Assembly: GCF_004000605.1 (NCBI RefSeq)
Contig: NZ_CP018911.1
Coordinates: forward strand, 2,108,001 to 2,172,000
Reading direction: 5' to 3'
Source of the DNA: Glycocaulis alkaliphilus
GTDB taxonomy: Bacteria; Pseudomonadota; Alphaproteobacteria; Caulobacterales; Maricaulaceae
DNA length: 64,000 bases
Shown: positions 39,258 to 48,174 of the stretch, piece by piece
How positions within the stretch are numbered: the first letter of the stretch is position 1
How the letters are laid out: every line of letters starts with the position of its first letter
Notes under the pieces: generated by a model
Told to the model about the DNA's origin: nothing
What the model saw: only the letters and a program-made list of their open reading frames with translations
The model's database searches: none
Translations under genes and position numbers: made by a program

Positions 39258-39584
39258 TTACATGACCCGGCCAGTGGCCGCATCAACGCGCACGTCGATC
39301 CGGTGGCCTTCCTGGGTCAGTATTTTCACGATGTAGTAGGCAGAACCCGACCGCACGAGCTCGACATCAAGAACCTGCGCGCCGGGATAGCGGCGGCGCA
39401 CATTGTCGATGGCGACGCGGGCGGGCACGACATTGCCCGACTGACGCTGGTCACGCGCTTCATCGGCCGAATAGCGCGAGCGCGGGTCAAACGCCTGCGC
39501 CTCGCCTGACACGTCAGACGCACGCGCATCGGCGGCCGCAAGAGCGGCCAGGCAGGTCAGGAGAAGGGCATAGCGTTTCATCAT
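39258..39584 (-). CDS. Secreted PepSY-domain protein
   Basis: This 108-residue protein has a signal peptide (about 1-22) and one PepSY-type domain, ending YYIVKILTQEGHRIDVRVDA then TGRV. That is the beta-hairpin and V.VDA.TG closing motif of the family. PepSY domains are thought to regulate proteases or sensors in the envelope. It lies 31 bp upstream of the PhoP-like regulator on the same strand, so it is probably part of that signalling operon as a periplasmic modulator of the kinase (inference). Confidence 0.88.
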   Translation of the reverse strand: MMKRYALLLTCLAALAAADARASDVSGEAQAFDPRSRYSADEARDQRQSGNVVPARVAIDNVRRRYPGAQVLDVELVRSGSAYYIVKILTQEGHRIDVRVDAATGRVM

Positions 39585-39674
39585 GCCGACATGTTTCGCA
39601 CCGGAGCGCTGAACCTTATCTGAACGACAGTGTCATTCTGCAGACATGCAGGCTCCGGGCCAAGCACGCATGCA

Positions 39675-40577
39675 TTAGCTCTTTAAACGCCTGCGCGGGT
39701 CATATCCCGTCGGTGGACGCCAGCTTTCTGCAAATTCTTCCAGCTCAGGATCACCTGATGGCAGATCGACCATCAGCCGGATGAGCTGATCGCCACGCTG
39801 CCCGCCGCTTTTGGGCGCGCCGCGCCCCTTCAGACGCAGCACCGCCCCGGAACTGGCACCGGCGGGAATACGCACCTCCACATCGCCATCCAGCGTGGGC
39901 GCGCGCACCTGCCCGCCCAGCACCGCTTCTTTCAGCGATATGGGAAGGTCGAGGCGTATGTCATCGCCCTCGCGGCGGAAATGGGGATGGGGCGCAATCC
40001 TGATCTCGACGAGCAGCGCGCCGGGCGGTCCACCCGATAGCGAGCCATGGCCCTGCCCTTTCAGGCGCAGCACCTGCCCGTCATTGACGCCTGCGGGGAT
40101 GGTCACATCCAGCGCCCGCCCGCCGGGCAGCGACAGGCGCTTTTTCGTGCCCAGCACCGCTTCGGGCAGGCTGATGCGCACCTCGCTGCGCAAATCGGCG
40201 CCCTTCTCCGGCGCGGACCGGCGGCGCTGTCCGCCTGCATTCTGGGCCGCGAACAGATCGGCAAAGATGTCGCCCAGATCTTCAAACCGTCCTTGCGGCC
40301 CGCGCTGGCCCGGCCCGGCACCGGGGCGTGAACGGTAATGGTATTGGGGCCGCTCCTGGCCCTGCCCGTCCACCTCGCCCCGGTCAAAGCGCGCGCGCTG
40401 TTCGGGATCGGACAAGAGCTTGAAGGCCTGCGTCACCTGTTTGAAGCGTTCCTCGGCGGCCTTGTCGCCGGGGCGCGCATCAGGGTGCAGCTCTTTGGCC
40501 AGCTTGCGGTAAGCCTTGCGGATCTCGTCCGCCGGGGCACGCTCCGAAACGCCCAGAATCGCATACGGGTTCATCAT
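39675..40577 (-). CDS. DnaJ-class (CbpA-like) co-chaperone
   Basis: This is a 300-residue protein. The J-domain (1-70) has the HPD motif at residues 31-33 (KELHPDARPG). It is followed by a G/R-rich linker with an AAQNAGGQRRR segment, and two DnaJ C-terminal beta-domains (about 125-290) with ALDVTIPAGVNDGQVLRLKGQG and VRIPAGASSGAVLRLKGRG. There is no zinc-finger CxxCxGxG region, so it is CbpA/DjlA-like type II rather than DnaJ proper. It stimulates Hsp70 ATPase. It sits 56 bp downstream of the GTA cluster on the same strand, and whether it is co-transcribed with it is unknown. Confidence 0.92.
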   Translation of the reverse strand: MMNPYAILGVSERAPADEIRKAYRKLAKELHPDARPGDKAAEERFKQVTQAFKLLSDPEQRARFDRGEVDGQGQERPQYHYRSRPGAGPGQRGPQGRFEDLGDIFADLFAAQNAGGQRRRSAPEKGADLRSEVRISLPEAVLGTKKRLSLPGGRALDVTIPAGVNDGQVLRLKGQGHGSLSGGPPGALLVEIRIAPHPHFRREGDDIRLDLPISLKEAVLGGQVRAPTLDGDVEVRIPAGASSGAVLRLKGRGAPKSGGQRGDQLIRLMVDLPSGDPELEEFAESWRPPTGYDPRRRLKS

Positions 40578-40633
40578 GATGCAGATGGGATAGCAGCGCT
40601 TTGACCGCTTGGCGATGTGGCGTGCTGCAGGGC

Positions 40634-43600
40634 TCAGGGCAAGGGGGCAGGCAGTGTGCCTTGCGCCGGGCGGCCCGGCCCGGTCCGCGCTGACGTTTGT
40701 GCCACCTGCCAGTAGGCACCAGCGGGCAGTTCCAGAGCCGTTTCAGACGGAACAAGCATTGAGGGCAGCGTGCTTTCGCCCGTCCACAGCAGCGCCCCGG
40801 CATCGTCGCTGATTTCTACCCGGTAGAGCTCTTGCGCCTCGCCCAGCGCCACCTCGCCCACGCCCCAGGCATCGCCCTCAAGGCGGGTGCGGCGTATCCA
40901 GCTCAAGGCGAGCTCATCGCCCTGCCAGACGGCTTTGAGATGCACCGGCGAGAGCGGGCGATATTCCACGCCCTCATAGAGGGCTTCCACCTGCCTTGCG
41001 GAGACATCGTCAAGGCTGCGCCCCGGCGGCACGGCAATCAGTGTCAGTCGCGCACCAAGGGCGTTGGCATCAAGGGGCAGCACCGCGCCTGCCCCGTCCA
41101 GCACTACCACGCGCGCACCGGACGGCGCGCCGCCAATGGCGCTGCCGCCTATGCCGCGTACCAGGTCACGCAATCTCCATTGTGACGGCGCTACCAGCTC
41201 GGCGCTCGCAAACTGGATGATTTCCCACCCGTCCGCGCCTTCCACCGCGAGCTGATTGACGCCTGACAGCGCCGATAATGGAGCCACGCTCTCCAGAGCG
41301 CCATCAAACAAGGTGATGTCGAGCACGCTTGCCCGGTCCCACCTGCCTTCAAATCCGGCAGGCAGATCAGCGGTCAGGCGGCCAAGGCTCGCAGGCTGCT
41401 CCAGTTCGAGCACCGGCGCCACAGACGACGCATCCGGCCCGGCATAAAGTGTCAGCGGACCGGGCCACGGCGCAGCAAAGGCCGCGACCCACAGCCCGCC
41501 CCTCTCGGACGTTTCACCAGGCAGGACAGGCAGATCAAGCGCCACCAGAACGGGCCGCGATGGCGGGGCCTGATCCGGTTCCCGCGATGAGGGCTGCGTC
41601 CCGGCCAGAACAGGATCACGCGCAGCGGCCGTCACCAGAGCGGCCTGACGGGCGGCGACGCCTTCAAGGCTTGCCACCATTAGCGGCGCGTCCATGCCGG
41701 TTTCGCCAGACAGGATGAGCGTATCGCCAGCCTCCACCGCCATCAGGGACGGCGGCAGCGTCAGATCAACGCCCAGCGCGCCCGCCTCATCACTGCGTAG
41801 CAGGCCTTGCGCCCAGCCTTGCGCCTGACCGGTATCGGCGAGAATGCGCAGGCCAAACTCCGCCACGCCCTCCACCGCCGCATCCAGCCCGCGCGCCGAG
41901 GCGATGGCCGGGCTGTAAGCTTCATCATCGGCGATATGGGCGATGCGCACTTCGCGCACGCGTCCTGCCGCTGCTTCGTGGGTGATGACCAGCGGCGGCG
42001 CATTGCCCGCGCGCAAGCAATGGCTGGCATCAAGGCTTGTGACGGCCAGCGCCGAACGCGGCCACGCGGCCACGCCATTGGCGCGGTCCACCATGTCGAA
42101 GCCGTAGAGCGCACCCAGCCGGACGAGCACATCGCGCGCCCGCTCCCCGCCATCAATGACCAGCCCGGCGACGAGGCCGTCGAGCCGGGTTGTATCCACC
42201 GCATCGAGACCGGCGCGCGCGGCCACATCCTGCACGATGCGCGCAAGGCTCGCCTGCCCGGCACGGCCGGTCAGCCAGTGGCCGAGCTGCCAGTTCGCCC
42301 CGTCATCCCAGACGGTGGACAGGGCGGGAAATTCGGGGAAGGGCCGCGCATCCCACGTCCAGGCATGACTTAAGCCGAGGTCGATCATCGGCCCGCCATA
42401 GAGTGGCGAGACGGGATTATTGGCACCCTGCCAATAACCCATCAGCGCCTCGATATAGCGCCGCTGGACCACGTCATCGCGTGTGCCGCGCGAGAAGTAT
42501 GGCGCGAAACTTTCAGAGCTTTTCGGATCGATGAAGACATTGGGCTGGTTTGCGCCCTTGTCGACCGCCGGGCAGCCATATTCGATGAAGGTGAAGGGTT
42601 TGGAGCGGGGAACCCATGCCGTCGGCTGGGCCAGGCGTGTCCCGGATGCGTCGCGCTCGTGATGGGCCTCGCTCCACCAGCTGCGCAAATCCTTGTAGCG
42701 CCAGATCCATGGCTCGCCCTGACCATCGGTGATGGGCGTGCGGGTCTGGCTCTCCCGGTCAGCGGGGCTGGCATAATACCAGTCAAACCCCTCCCCGCCC
42801 TCGACCTGTGAGACGAGATAGGCCGGATCGTGGGTGGAGGTGAAACCGGCCAGCGCATCGAGATGGCCTGCGCCGTCGCGCCAGTCCGCCAGCGGGATAT
42901 ACCAGTCGAGGCCAATAAAATCGATATTGGCATCCGCCCAGAGCGGATCGAGATGGAAGCGGCGCTCGCCCCCGCCCGGCGCATGGCCCCAGTATTCCGA
43001 CCAGTCCGCCGCGTAGGAGAGCTTGCACCCTGCCCCCAGCAGCGCGCGCACCTGCCCGGCCAGCGTTTTAAGGTGTGCGGTCGCCGGATAGACGCCGGAC
43101 GCGGAGCGGATAGTGGTCAGCCCGCGCATCTCCGACCCGATGAGGAAGGCGTCCACCCCGCCCGCCGCCGCCGCCAGTGCCGCGTGGTGCAGGATGAAGC
43201 GGGAAAACCGCCACTCATTCGGCCCGGAATAATGCACCTGTCCGGACGACGTGCTGAAATGGGATGCGCTGGCGCTACCGAAAAAGCTCGCGACCTGCGC
43301 AGCGGCGGCAGAGCTGGCATCAACGCTGCCCGGCTGGCCGGGCGCGGGATGGCAGGTAATGCGTCCGCGCCACGGAAAGACCGCCTGCTCGGCCCCGCCA
43401 TAGGGGTCTGGCAAGCCATTGCCTTGCGGCACATCCATCAGGATGAAGGGGTAGAGGACTATCCTGTAGCCACGGCTTTTGAGGAGCTGGATGGCTTCGA
43501 TGACGCTGCGGTCAGAGGGCGTGCCGCCATAGACCGGCTTCTCTGGCCCGCCGCTGATCAGGTGCGCGTGCTCCCGGTTCACACCGCCAGCCCGCCAGGC

Positions 43601-44467
43601 ATGGGGCCGGGTGATCTTGTCAAAGGACTCGATGCCGGGGCGAATCTGGCACTCCCCGCAGCGCAGATCAGTCCCGATCCAGGCGGTGACCAGCGCCACA
43701 GAGCGGCATTCGGGCAGGCGCATGGCCAGATCATCCAGCGCCGCCTCGATATTGGTATCGGCGCGCAGGATATGGACGTTTTCCGGCGCGTCGCGCCCGT
43801 CTGCGATCTCGCGCATGACCGGCTGGCTCGCATAGGCAAACTCGCCCGATGCCGGGATCAGGCACACGCCCTCGATGAGGCTTTCCAGCGAACCGGCTTC
43901 GGGCGCATCGCCGCCGCCCAGCACCTCGAAGTTCAACTGGGGAATGCGCAAACCAAAATCGTCCAGCGGCAAATCCTCAAACACTACATAGGCAAGGCCC
44001 TTGTAGGCGGGCGCGGCCTCCACCCCCTCGATCATCGCGATCAGCGGGTCGGGCAGCTGGCCTTCAGTTCCGGCATGTACGCGCATGGTGACGCGCCCCG
44101 TATCCAGCGGCGCGCCATTGGCCCAGACCCGCCCCACACCCGCAATCGGCCCCTCACACAGGGCGACGGCGAAGCTGACCGAATAGGCATAGCTGCGCGT
44201 GGAGCCGCCCGCACCCTTGCCCGAGCGCTGCTCCTTCACCCGCGTCTCGCGAAAGCGCGACGCCCAGATCACCTGCCCGGCAAGGCGCATCCGTCCATAG
44301 ATGCGCGGCACAGGACTGCCTTCAGTGGAGGTCTGGATGTCCAGCCCGTCAGGACGTGCAGGCTCGCGCCCGCCCGCAGAAAACAGGCGTGCCACGCCCT
44401 GGGCGGCAAGCGTACGCAAGGCACCGGCGGCAAGGCGCGCGCCAGCGGCAAAGGCCATCTGGGCCAT
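40634..44467 (-). CDS. GTA host-specificity/baseplate megatron protein (gp15-like)
   Basis: This 1277-residue protein is the largest in the window. It carries the GTA TIM-barrel-like glycoside hydrolase domain (about 430-730: FIGLDWYIPLADWRDGAG, EYGCPAVDKGANQPNVFIDP, YIEALMGYWQGANN) and then a phage tail tip domain (about 790-1000: SLEGVAARQAALVTAAARDP near 950). The N-terminus starts MAQMAFAAGARLAAGALRTL. In Rhodobacter capsulatus GTA the equivalent (gp15) forms the tail tip that recognises and penetrates the recipient cell. It is the last structural gene of the cluster. The length is typical for GTA gp15 (about 1,300). Its 5' end is 27 bp from the NlpC/P60 gene. Confidence 0.95.
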   Translation of the reverse strand: MAQMAFAAGARLAAGALRTLAAQGVARLFSAGGREPARPDGLDIQTSTEGSPVPRIYGRMRLAGQVIWASRFRETRVKEQRSGKGAGGSTRSYAYSVSFAVALCEGPIAGVGRVWANGAPLDTGRVTMRVHAGTEGQLPDPLIAMIEGVEAAPAYKGLAYVVFEDLPLDDFGLRIPQLNFEVLGGGDAPEAGSLESLIEGVCLIPASGEFAYASQPVMREIADGRDAPENVHILRADTNIEAALDDLAMRLPECRSVALVTAWIGTDLRCGECQIRPGIESFDKITRPHAWRAGGVNREHAHLISGGPEKPVYGGTPSDRSVIEAIQLLKSRGYRIVLYPFILMDVPQGNGLPDPYGGAEQAVFPWRGRITCHPAPGQPGSVDASSAAAAQVASFFGSASASHFSTSSGQVHYSGPNEWRFSRFILHHAALAAAAGGVDAFLIGSEMRGLTTIRSASGVYPATAHLKTLAGQVRALLGAGCKLSYAADWSEYWGHAPGGGERRFHLDPLWADANIDFIGLDWYIPLADWRDGAGHLDALAGFTSTHDPAYLVSQVEGGEGFDWYYASPADRESQTRTPITDGQGEPWIWRYKDLRSWWSEAHHERDASGTRLAQPTAWVPRSKPFTFIEYGCPAVDKGANQPNVFIDPKSSESFAPYFSRGTRDDVVQRRYIEALMGYWQGANNPVSPLYGGPMIDLGLSHAWTWDARPFPEFPALSTVWDDGANWQLGHWLTGRAGQASLARIVQDVAARAGLDAVDTTRLDGLVAGLVIDGGERARDVLVRLGALYGFDMVDRANGVAAWPRSALAVTSLDASHCLRAGNAPPLVITHEAAAGRVREVRIAHIADDEAYSPAIASARGLDAAVEGVAEFGLRILADTGQAQGWAQGLLRSDEAGALGVDLTLPPSLMAVEAGDTLILSGETGMDAPLMVASLEGVAARQAALVTAAARDPVLAGTQPSSREPDQAPPSRPVLVALDLPVLPGETSERGGLWVAAFAAPWPGPLTLYAGPDASSVAPVLELEQPASLGRLTADLPAGFEGRWDRASVLDITLFDGALESVAPLSALSGVNQLAVEGADGWEIIQFASAELVAPSQWRLRDLVRGIGGSAIGGAPSGARVVVLDGAGAVLPLDANALGARLTLIAVPPGRSLDDVSARQVEALYEGVEYRPLSPVHLKAVWQGDELALSWIRRTRLEGDAWGVGEVALGEAQELYRVEISDDAGALLWTGESTLPSMLVPSETALELPAGAYWQVAQTSARTGPGRPAQGTLPAPLP

Positions 44468-44494
44468 GGGAGATGTCCTTGTTCGGGAGAGAGA

Positions 44495-44929
44495 TCAGTC
44501 AGGGATGGGAAAGGCCGCCACAGCACTGATGCGCCTCATCCAGAAGCCATCCAGCGGCGTTTCGGCCACCGCCCGCCCCTGCCATGCGTGAATGATGGAA
44601 TGGGGTGTGGAGAGGATGGCGCAATGGCGCGACGGTCCGCCGACGCGAATACGGAAGAGAAGCACGTCGCCGGGTTGGCGTTCATCGAGGCCACGAGGAT
44701 CGAAATGCCGGTTCAGCGCCGCCAGCAGCGTATCTTCACCTGATCGCTCCGCCCAGTCCGGGCTGTAGGCGGGCAGGGTTTCAGGCTCCGGGCCAACACA
44801 CACCCGCCACACGCCGCGCACCAGCCCCAGACAGTCCGTGCCAGCGCCCTTGCAGCTTGCCTGATGGCGGTAGGGCGTGCCGATCCACTGACGTGCCTCG
44901 GCAATGATCGCGGCGCGGTTGGCGCTCAC
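44495..44929 (-). CDS. GTA cell-wall peptidase, NlpC/P60 family (gp14-like)
   Basis: This is a 144-residue protein with the NlpC/P60 catalytic Cys33 in GAGTDCLGLVRGVW, a His in PSRHCAIL near 102 and a second His in SIIHAWQG. The family's usual GxDCxGL and H(x)n pattern is intact. In GTA and phage tails it cuts peptidoglycan during DNA entry. It overlaps the gp13-like gene by 4 bp (ATGA). Length matches RcGTA gp14. Confidence 0.94.
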   Translation of the reverse strand: MSANRAAIIAEARQWIGTPYRHQASCKGAGTDCLGLVRGVWRVCVGPEPETLPAYSPDWAERSGEDTLLAALNRHFDPRGLDERQPGDVLLFRIRVGGPSRHCAILSTPHSIIHAWQGRAVAETPLDGFWMRRISAVAAFPIPD

Positions 44930-45822
44930 CGGCGGCCTCCATCGCGCACGGGCTCAGACCCCGCATGGCGGATCAGTACATCGTTGCCGGGAATGTGCGG
45001 GCAGCCCCGGAAGCGGGCAAAATTGGCAAACTTCGCCCGGCACGTTTCCGCCCGGCCATCGCACCCCGCAATGATATGGAATGTGTCGCCTGCCGCCAAG
45101 GGAAAGGCGGGCGCGCCGGCCAGCGCGATCTGCACCGCGCCGCCGCGCAGCTCATGGGTGTCGATGCGTGCCGCTGCACCCGCATTCGCGCCGGTCAGCC
45201 AGACCAGCCTGCCATGGGCAAACCAGCCGGGCGTGAAGCCGGCAAGCCCCGCTGCGGTGAAGCTCGCCGTGCTGGCCACATCCGCCACGTTGCCTTCGCC
45301 GGTATAGGCGGGAGCAGACACATCCACGCCGCAGCGCGCGTCGCCCAGCTCCGCATCACAAGTCTTTGAAAACACGCGGCCAATGCGCCGGTTCAGGCGC
45401 GCGGAAAGCCCTGCGAGCTCCACCTCGAACCCGGCGCCAGAGCGGCGTATCTCGCCAATCTCGCCAGTGAAGACGCGCACAGCGGTCCCCGGCGCTGCCC
45501 AGTCCACCCGCCAGACCTCCACGCGCGCGCCGTCATAAAGCCCTTTGGCGATGCCGGTCGCGCTGATCCGGTCTGAACTGACCGCTCCGAAGGCCGCACC
45601 GCGCGCCGGACTGCCGGTTTCTGCGCGGATATGGCCGGGGATCAGCCCGCTGCCCGGCTCGCACGCCACGCCGTCAATCTCCAGCACGCCATCATGGTCG
45701 GTAAAGCCGAGCTGCGTGCCGTCACGGCGCGTAATCAGCCAGCACCAGGCCAGCTGCGTCACGCCGCTATCCAGCGCGGCCTGCATGGCAGGAGGAAGGG
45801 AGAGCATGGAAGCCTCATTCAA
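44926..45822 (-). CDS. GTA tail hub protein, DUF2163/BR0599 family (gp13-like)
   Basis: This 298-residue protein has the DUF2163 N-terminal domain (TQLAWCWLITRRDGTQLGFT) and a C-terminal BR0599-type domain rich in paired Cys (SKTCDAELGDARCGVDVS, HIIAGCDGRAETCRAKFANF, then ARFRGCPHIPGN). These are the iron-sulfur or disulfide Cys clusters described for RcGTA gp13. It is a baseplate hub protein. An in-frame ATG at residue 6 is also possible. Upstream lies a 293-bp repeat-filled gap before gp12. Confidence 0.93.
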   Translation of the reverse strand: MNEASMLSLPPAMQAALDSGVTQLAWCWLITRRDGTQLGFTDHDGVLEIDGVACEPGSGLIPGHIRAETGSPARGAAFGAVSSDRISATGIAKGLYDGARVEVWRVDWAAPGTAVRVFTGEIGEIRRSGAGFEVELAGLSARLNRRIGRVFSKTCDAELGDARCGVDVSAPAYTGEGNVADVASTASFTAAGLAGFTPGWFAHGRLVWLTGANAGAAARIDTHELRGGAVQIALAGAPAFPLAAGDTFHIIAGCDGRAETCRAKFANFARFRGCPHIPGNDVLIRHAGSEPVRDGGRR

Positions 45823-45835
45823 TTCGAAGAAATTT

Positions 45836-45921
45836 CGTCATTCCAGAAAGCGCAAAGCGCTTATCTGGAACCCAGCGCTCTAACAAAAAGACTGGGTTCC
45901 GGCTTTCGCCGGAATGACGAG
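45836..45921. repeat. Interspersed repeat, family B (gp13-gp12 gap)
   Basis: The element has inverted ends CGTCATTCCAGAAAGCGC and GCTTTCGCCGGAATGACGAG, with AACCCAG / CTGGGTT pairing in the middle. It matches the consensus of the family B copies at 6800, 52182, 54103, 56274 and the half copy at 61658. It is 86 bp long and contains no gene. Confidence 0.8.
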
Positions 45922-45952
45922 GGGGGGTGAAGAACTGGTCGTCTGACTTTCA

Positions 45953-46060
45953 ACCGGGTCCCCGGCCCCCGAGCCGGGGTCCATGTTCAGCCATTGAGCT
46001 TTTCCATGGGTCCCCCGTTCCCCGTTTTCACGGGGACAGGCGGGGCGGGGGACCCCGGTG
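45953..46060. repeat. Interspersed hairpin repeats, family C (gp13-gp12 gap)
   Basis: A GGGTCCCCGGCCC...GGGGTCC hairpin is followed by a GGGTCCCCCGTTCCCC...GGGGGACCCC hairpin. Related blocks lie at 54256-54338 and 56396-56505 and in 6860-6890. The rest of this gap to the gp12 stop at 46116 holds only a GGATGCGTGGAGCAT fragment of family F and no gene. Confidence 0.7.
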
Positions 46061-46115
46061 GAGAGGTTCCGGCGATAACATTTTCGACCGGCGAGCGCGG
46101 ATGCGTGGAGCATCA

Positions 46116-46736
46116 CTAGGAGAGTCGCACCTCAACCAGCGGCACGCTGAAGACCGCACCGGCGCGGAAGGCATCGAGCGCGATTTCCAGCCTGTCGGTG
46201 TCAAAGCGCACCGGTACATCAAAGCGGAAACCGGCGCTGACGCTGGCGCCATCAGGGGCCGGTTCGGCCAGCACGATCTCCGCGCCATCGAGCGTGAAGC
46301 CCGCCGCCGCGCCATTGACCGCCACCTGCACACTGCCCGCCACGGGCAGGGCAATCGGGCGCAGATAGACGCCCTCTCCCTCGCCATAGCGTTTGAGAAG
46401 CGGGAAACGGGTCCGCGTGCCATCGCCCAGCCCCAAAAGCTGGTCGCTGGCGCTCACCTGCGCGGACGGCAGGCACGAGGCATGATCGGCCGGATCGCGA
46501 AAACGAAAAGCATGCAGACGCCCGCGCCGCGCCTCGAAAAACGCCGTCAGCAAAGCCAGATCATCTGCCGAGCGTACGCCCGGCCCCGCGTCCCAGCGGC
46601 GGCGCGAATGCGCCCAGGGAGAGTTGCGCTCCTCATGGCCGCTGGCGAGCTCGACAATCTCGGTGAAGCGTTCCGGCCCGCCGCGCGCGCCCAGCCCCAC
46701 GCTTAACGGAAAGAGGACGTCGTGAAACGCGCTCAT
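46116..46736 (-). CDS. GTA distal tail protein, DUF2460 family (gp12-like)
   Basis: This is a 206-residue protein starting MSAFHDVLFPLSVGLGARGG, with the pattern FLPLSVG-like start, FFEARRGRLHAFRFRDPADH near 70 and PLVEVRLS at the end, which is the DUF2460 signature. In RcGTA gp12 is the distal tail (Dit-like) protein between tube and hub. It overlaps gp11 by 4 bp (ATGA). Confidence 0.93.
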   Translation of the reverse strand: MSAFHDVLFPLSVGLGARGGPERFTEIVELASGHEERNSPWAHSRRRWDAGPGVRSADDLALLTAFFEARRGRLHAFRFRDPADHASCLPSAQVSASDQLLGLGDGTRTRFPLLKRYGEGEGVYLRPIALPVAGSVQVAVNGAAAGFTLDGAEIVLAEPAPDGASVSAGFRFDVPVRFDTDRLEIALDAFRAGAVFSVPLVEVRLS

Positions 46737-47233
46737 AGCCGCTCACTCCCGGCGCGGACCGCGCGCGCAAGGCTCGCGGCAATCTGGCCTTCACTGCGGC
46801 GCACGGCGGAAAGCGTATCGCCGCTCGCCTGAATGGATATGTTGATGATGGGTGCGGCACCCGTCTGCGCGACCGCGCCATTGGCCATGGGCGTGAACAC
46901 TTCCGGCCCGCGCTCACCCACCAGATAGCTCTGGCCCGCCAGCACCGGACCACCTTCCGCGCGCTGGCCGGTAATCCCGGCGATCTGCTGGCCCAGCATC
47001 TGGCCCAGCGGATTGATGATGAACCGGTCCAGCGCCAGGCGCGCCAGCGATTGCAACGCCTCTTCCACCATGGTGTGGATGGAGAGCGAGCCGGAGCGCG
47101 CCGCGCGTTCCATGGCGCGGGCAATGTCATCGCCGGTGCGCTCAAACGCACGCGAGACCGACAGGGCGGCCTCTTCGGCCTCGCGCGCGGCGCTGGTAAG
47201 AGCACCCGCATCAAAGCGGTCAGTATCGGGCAT
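46733..47233 (-). CDS. GTA tape measure protein (gp11-like)
   Basis: This 166-residue protein has an N-terminal helical part (about 10-65: AREAEEAALSVSRAFERTGD), then MLGQQIAGITGQRAEGG and the GERGPEVFTPMANGAV segment, followed by IINISIQASGDT. That is the C-terminal signature of lambda-family tape measure proteins. It is very short compared with phage tape measures, as expected for GTAs that have short tails (RcGTA gp11 is about 219 residues). It starts 20 bp after the small gp10.1-like chaperone gene. Confidence 0.88.
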   Translation of the reverse strand: MPDTDRFDAGALTSAAREAEEAALSVSRAFERTGDDIARAMERAARSGSLSIHTMVEEALQSLARLALDRFIINPLGQMLGQQIAGITGQRAEGGPVLAGQSYLVGERGPEVFTPMANGAVAQTGAAPIINISIQASGDTLSAVRRSEGQIAASLARAVRAGSERL

Positions 47234-47259
47234 GGCTCATGCCTTTCATGGATTGAAAT

Positions 47260-47439
47260 TCAGTCAGGAAAGCGCGCCGCCAGCGCCCGCAGGGCCGCCG
47301 GGTCGGGCAGATCCGGAACACCCGCAACGGGCTGCGTCAGCGCCCGCCATTCGGCCAGCGACAGCGCCCAGAAAGCCTGCGGCGTCAGGCCGAGGCGCAG
47401 AACCGCAAAGCTCAAACACGCCGCCCAGTGCGCGTTCAT
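47260..47439 (-). CDS. GTA tail assembly chaperone, small ORF (gp10.1-like)
   Basis: This 59-residue protein starts MNAHWAACLSFAVLRLGLTP. The layout matches the small ORF between g10 and g11 in Rhodobacter GTA, with the conserved QAFWALSLAEWRAL block and the C-terminal AALRALAARFPD. Its start overlaps the gp10-like stop by 4 bp (ATGA at 47436-47439), so it is translationally coupled to it. It is followed by a 26-bp gap before gp11. From memory it belongs to a small phage tail assembly chaperone family. Confidence 0.78.
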   Translation of the reverse strand: MNAHWAACLSFAVLRLGLTPQAFWALSLAEWRALTQPVAGVPDLPDPAALRALAARFPD

Positions 47440-47726
47440 TGCGCCGCCGCCTCGAAGGTGCGGGCGATGGCCTTCGCGGCCTCTGCGGGCGTGATGGCCA
47501 GCGTCCGGGCATCTGCCGCGCTACCGCCCGCCCGCAGGAGGATGGAGAGCAGGTCCAGCATGCCGCTGGCACTCAAGGAGGCGAGCTTCGGCCCGATTTC
47601 GGTCATGCCTGACGCGCCGGTCAGCGCCTCGATCTCGGCCAGCGCGCCCAGCGTCAGGCAGAGCACATGGCGCTCCCCGCCCGCCTCCAGCACCACTTCG
47701 CCGCGCTGCGGATTGGCCATGGTCAC
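47436..47726 (-). CDS. GTA tail tube/assembly protein (gp10-like)
   Basis: This is a 96-residue protein with the GTA gp10 pattern ANPQRGEVVLEAGGERHVLC and then LTLGALAEIEALTG. The start is GTG (47726) overlapping the gp9 stop by 4 bp (GTGA). ATG at 47720 is an alternative. In GTAs this family is a tail assembly chaperone or tube-related protein. It is coupled to the small gp10.1-like gene. Confidence 0.86.
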   Translation of the reverse strand: MTMANPQRGEVVLEAGGERHVLCLTLGALAEIEALTGASGMTEIGPKLASLSASGMLDLLSILLRAGGSAADARTLAITPAEAAKAIARTFEAAAQ

Positions 47727-48139
47727 AGCGCCTCGAAGCTGAGCGCGCCGGCAGAGGCGAGCGAGATCGAGAACGTCGCCTCGCCATCATGGCGCCCGGC
47801 ATATTCCAGCGCGCTGATGGCAAACGGGCCTTCAATGATCCCGAACTCCGGCATGACCAGCTGGAAGTTCGGCGTCGCGCCCGCGAAGAAGTGCTGCCTG
47901 ATGGCATTATCCCCCTCACCGGAGAGGAAGATACCCGTGCCGGTGACGGCAGCCGTTTTCACGCCCGCCCCGGCGATCAGCTCGCGCCACTGGCCGGGGC
48001 TGTCTGCGTGGGTGGCGTCGATTGTGCGCGCATTGAGGCTCAGCGCTTTTGCGCGCAGGCCCGCCACGCTGGCAAAGCTCTCCGGGCTCGCGCCATTGCC
48101 GAGCTTGATGAGCATGTCCCGTCCTGCCTGGGCAGTCAT
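47723..48139 (-). CDS. GTA major tail tube protein (gp9-like)
   Basis: This 138-residue protein starts MTAQAGRDMLIKLGNGASPE. The segments GTGIFLSGEGDNAIRQHFFA and FATSLEYAGRHDGEATFSISL-type beta-strands fit the TP901-1/RcGTA gp9 tail tube family. An AAGGAG ribosome site lies 7 bases upstream. It is the first GTA gene after the HicAB insertion and terminator, so it may need its own promoter or read-through. Confidence 0.9.
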   Translation of the reverse strand: MTAQAGRDMLIKLGNGASPESFASVAGLRAKALSLNARTIDATHADSPGQWRELIAGAGVKTAAVTGTGIFLSGEGDNAIRQHFFAGATPNFQLVMPEFGIIEGPFAISALEYAGRHDGEATFSISLASAGALSFEAL

Positions 48140-48174
48140 GGGCGTCTCCTTTTTTGGGTTGAATTGCAGGCAAG

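Noticed and set aside
42830-44743. A 637-codon open frame antisense to the GTA gp15-like gene
   Set aside because: Shadow frame. The minus-strand gene has clear GTA TIM-barrel landmarks.
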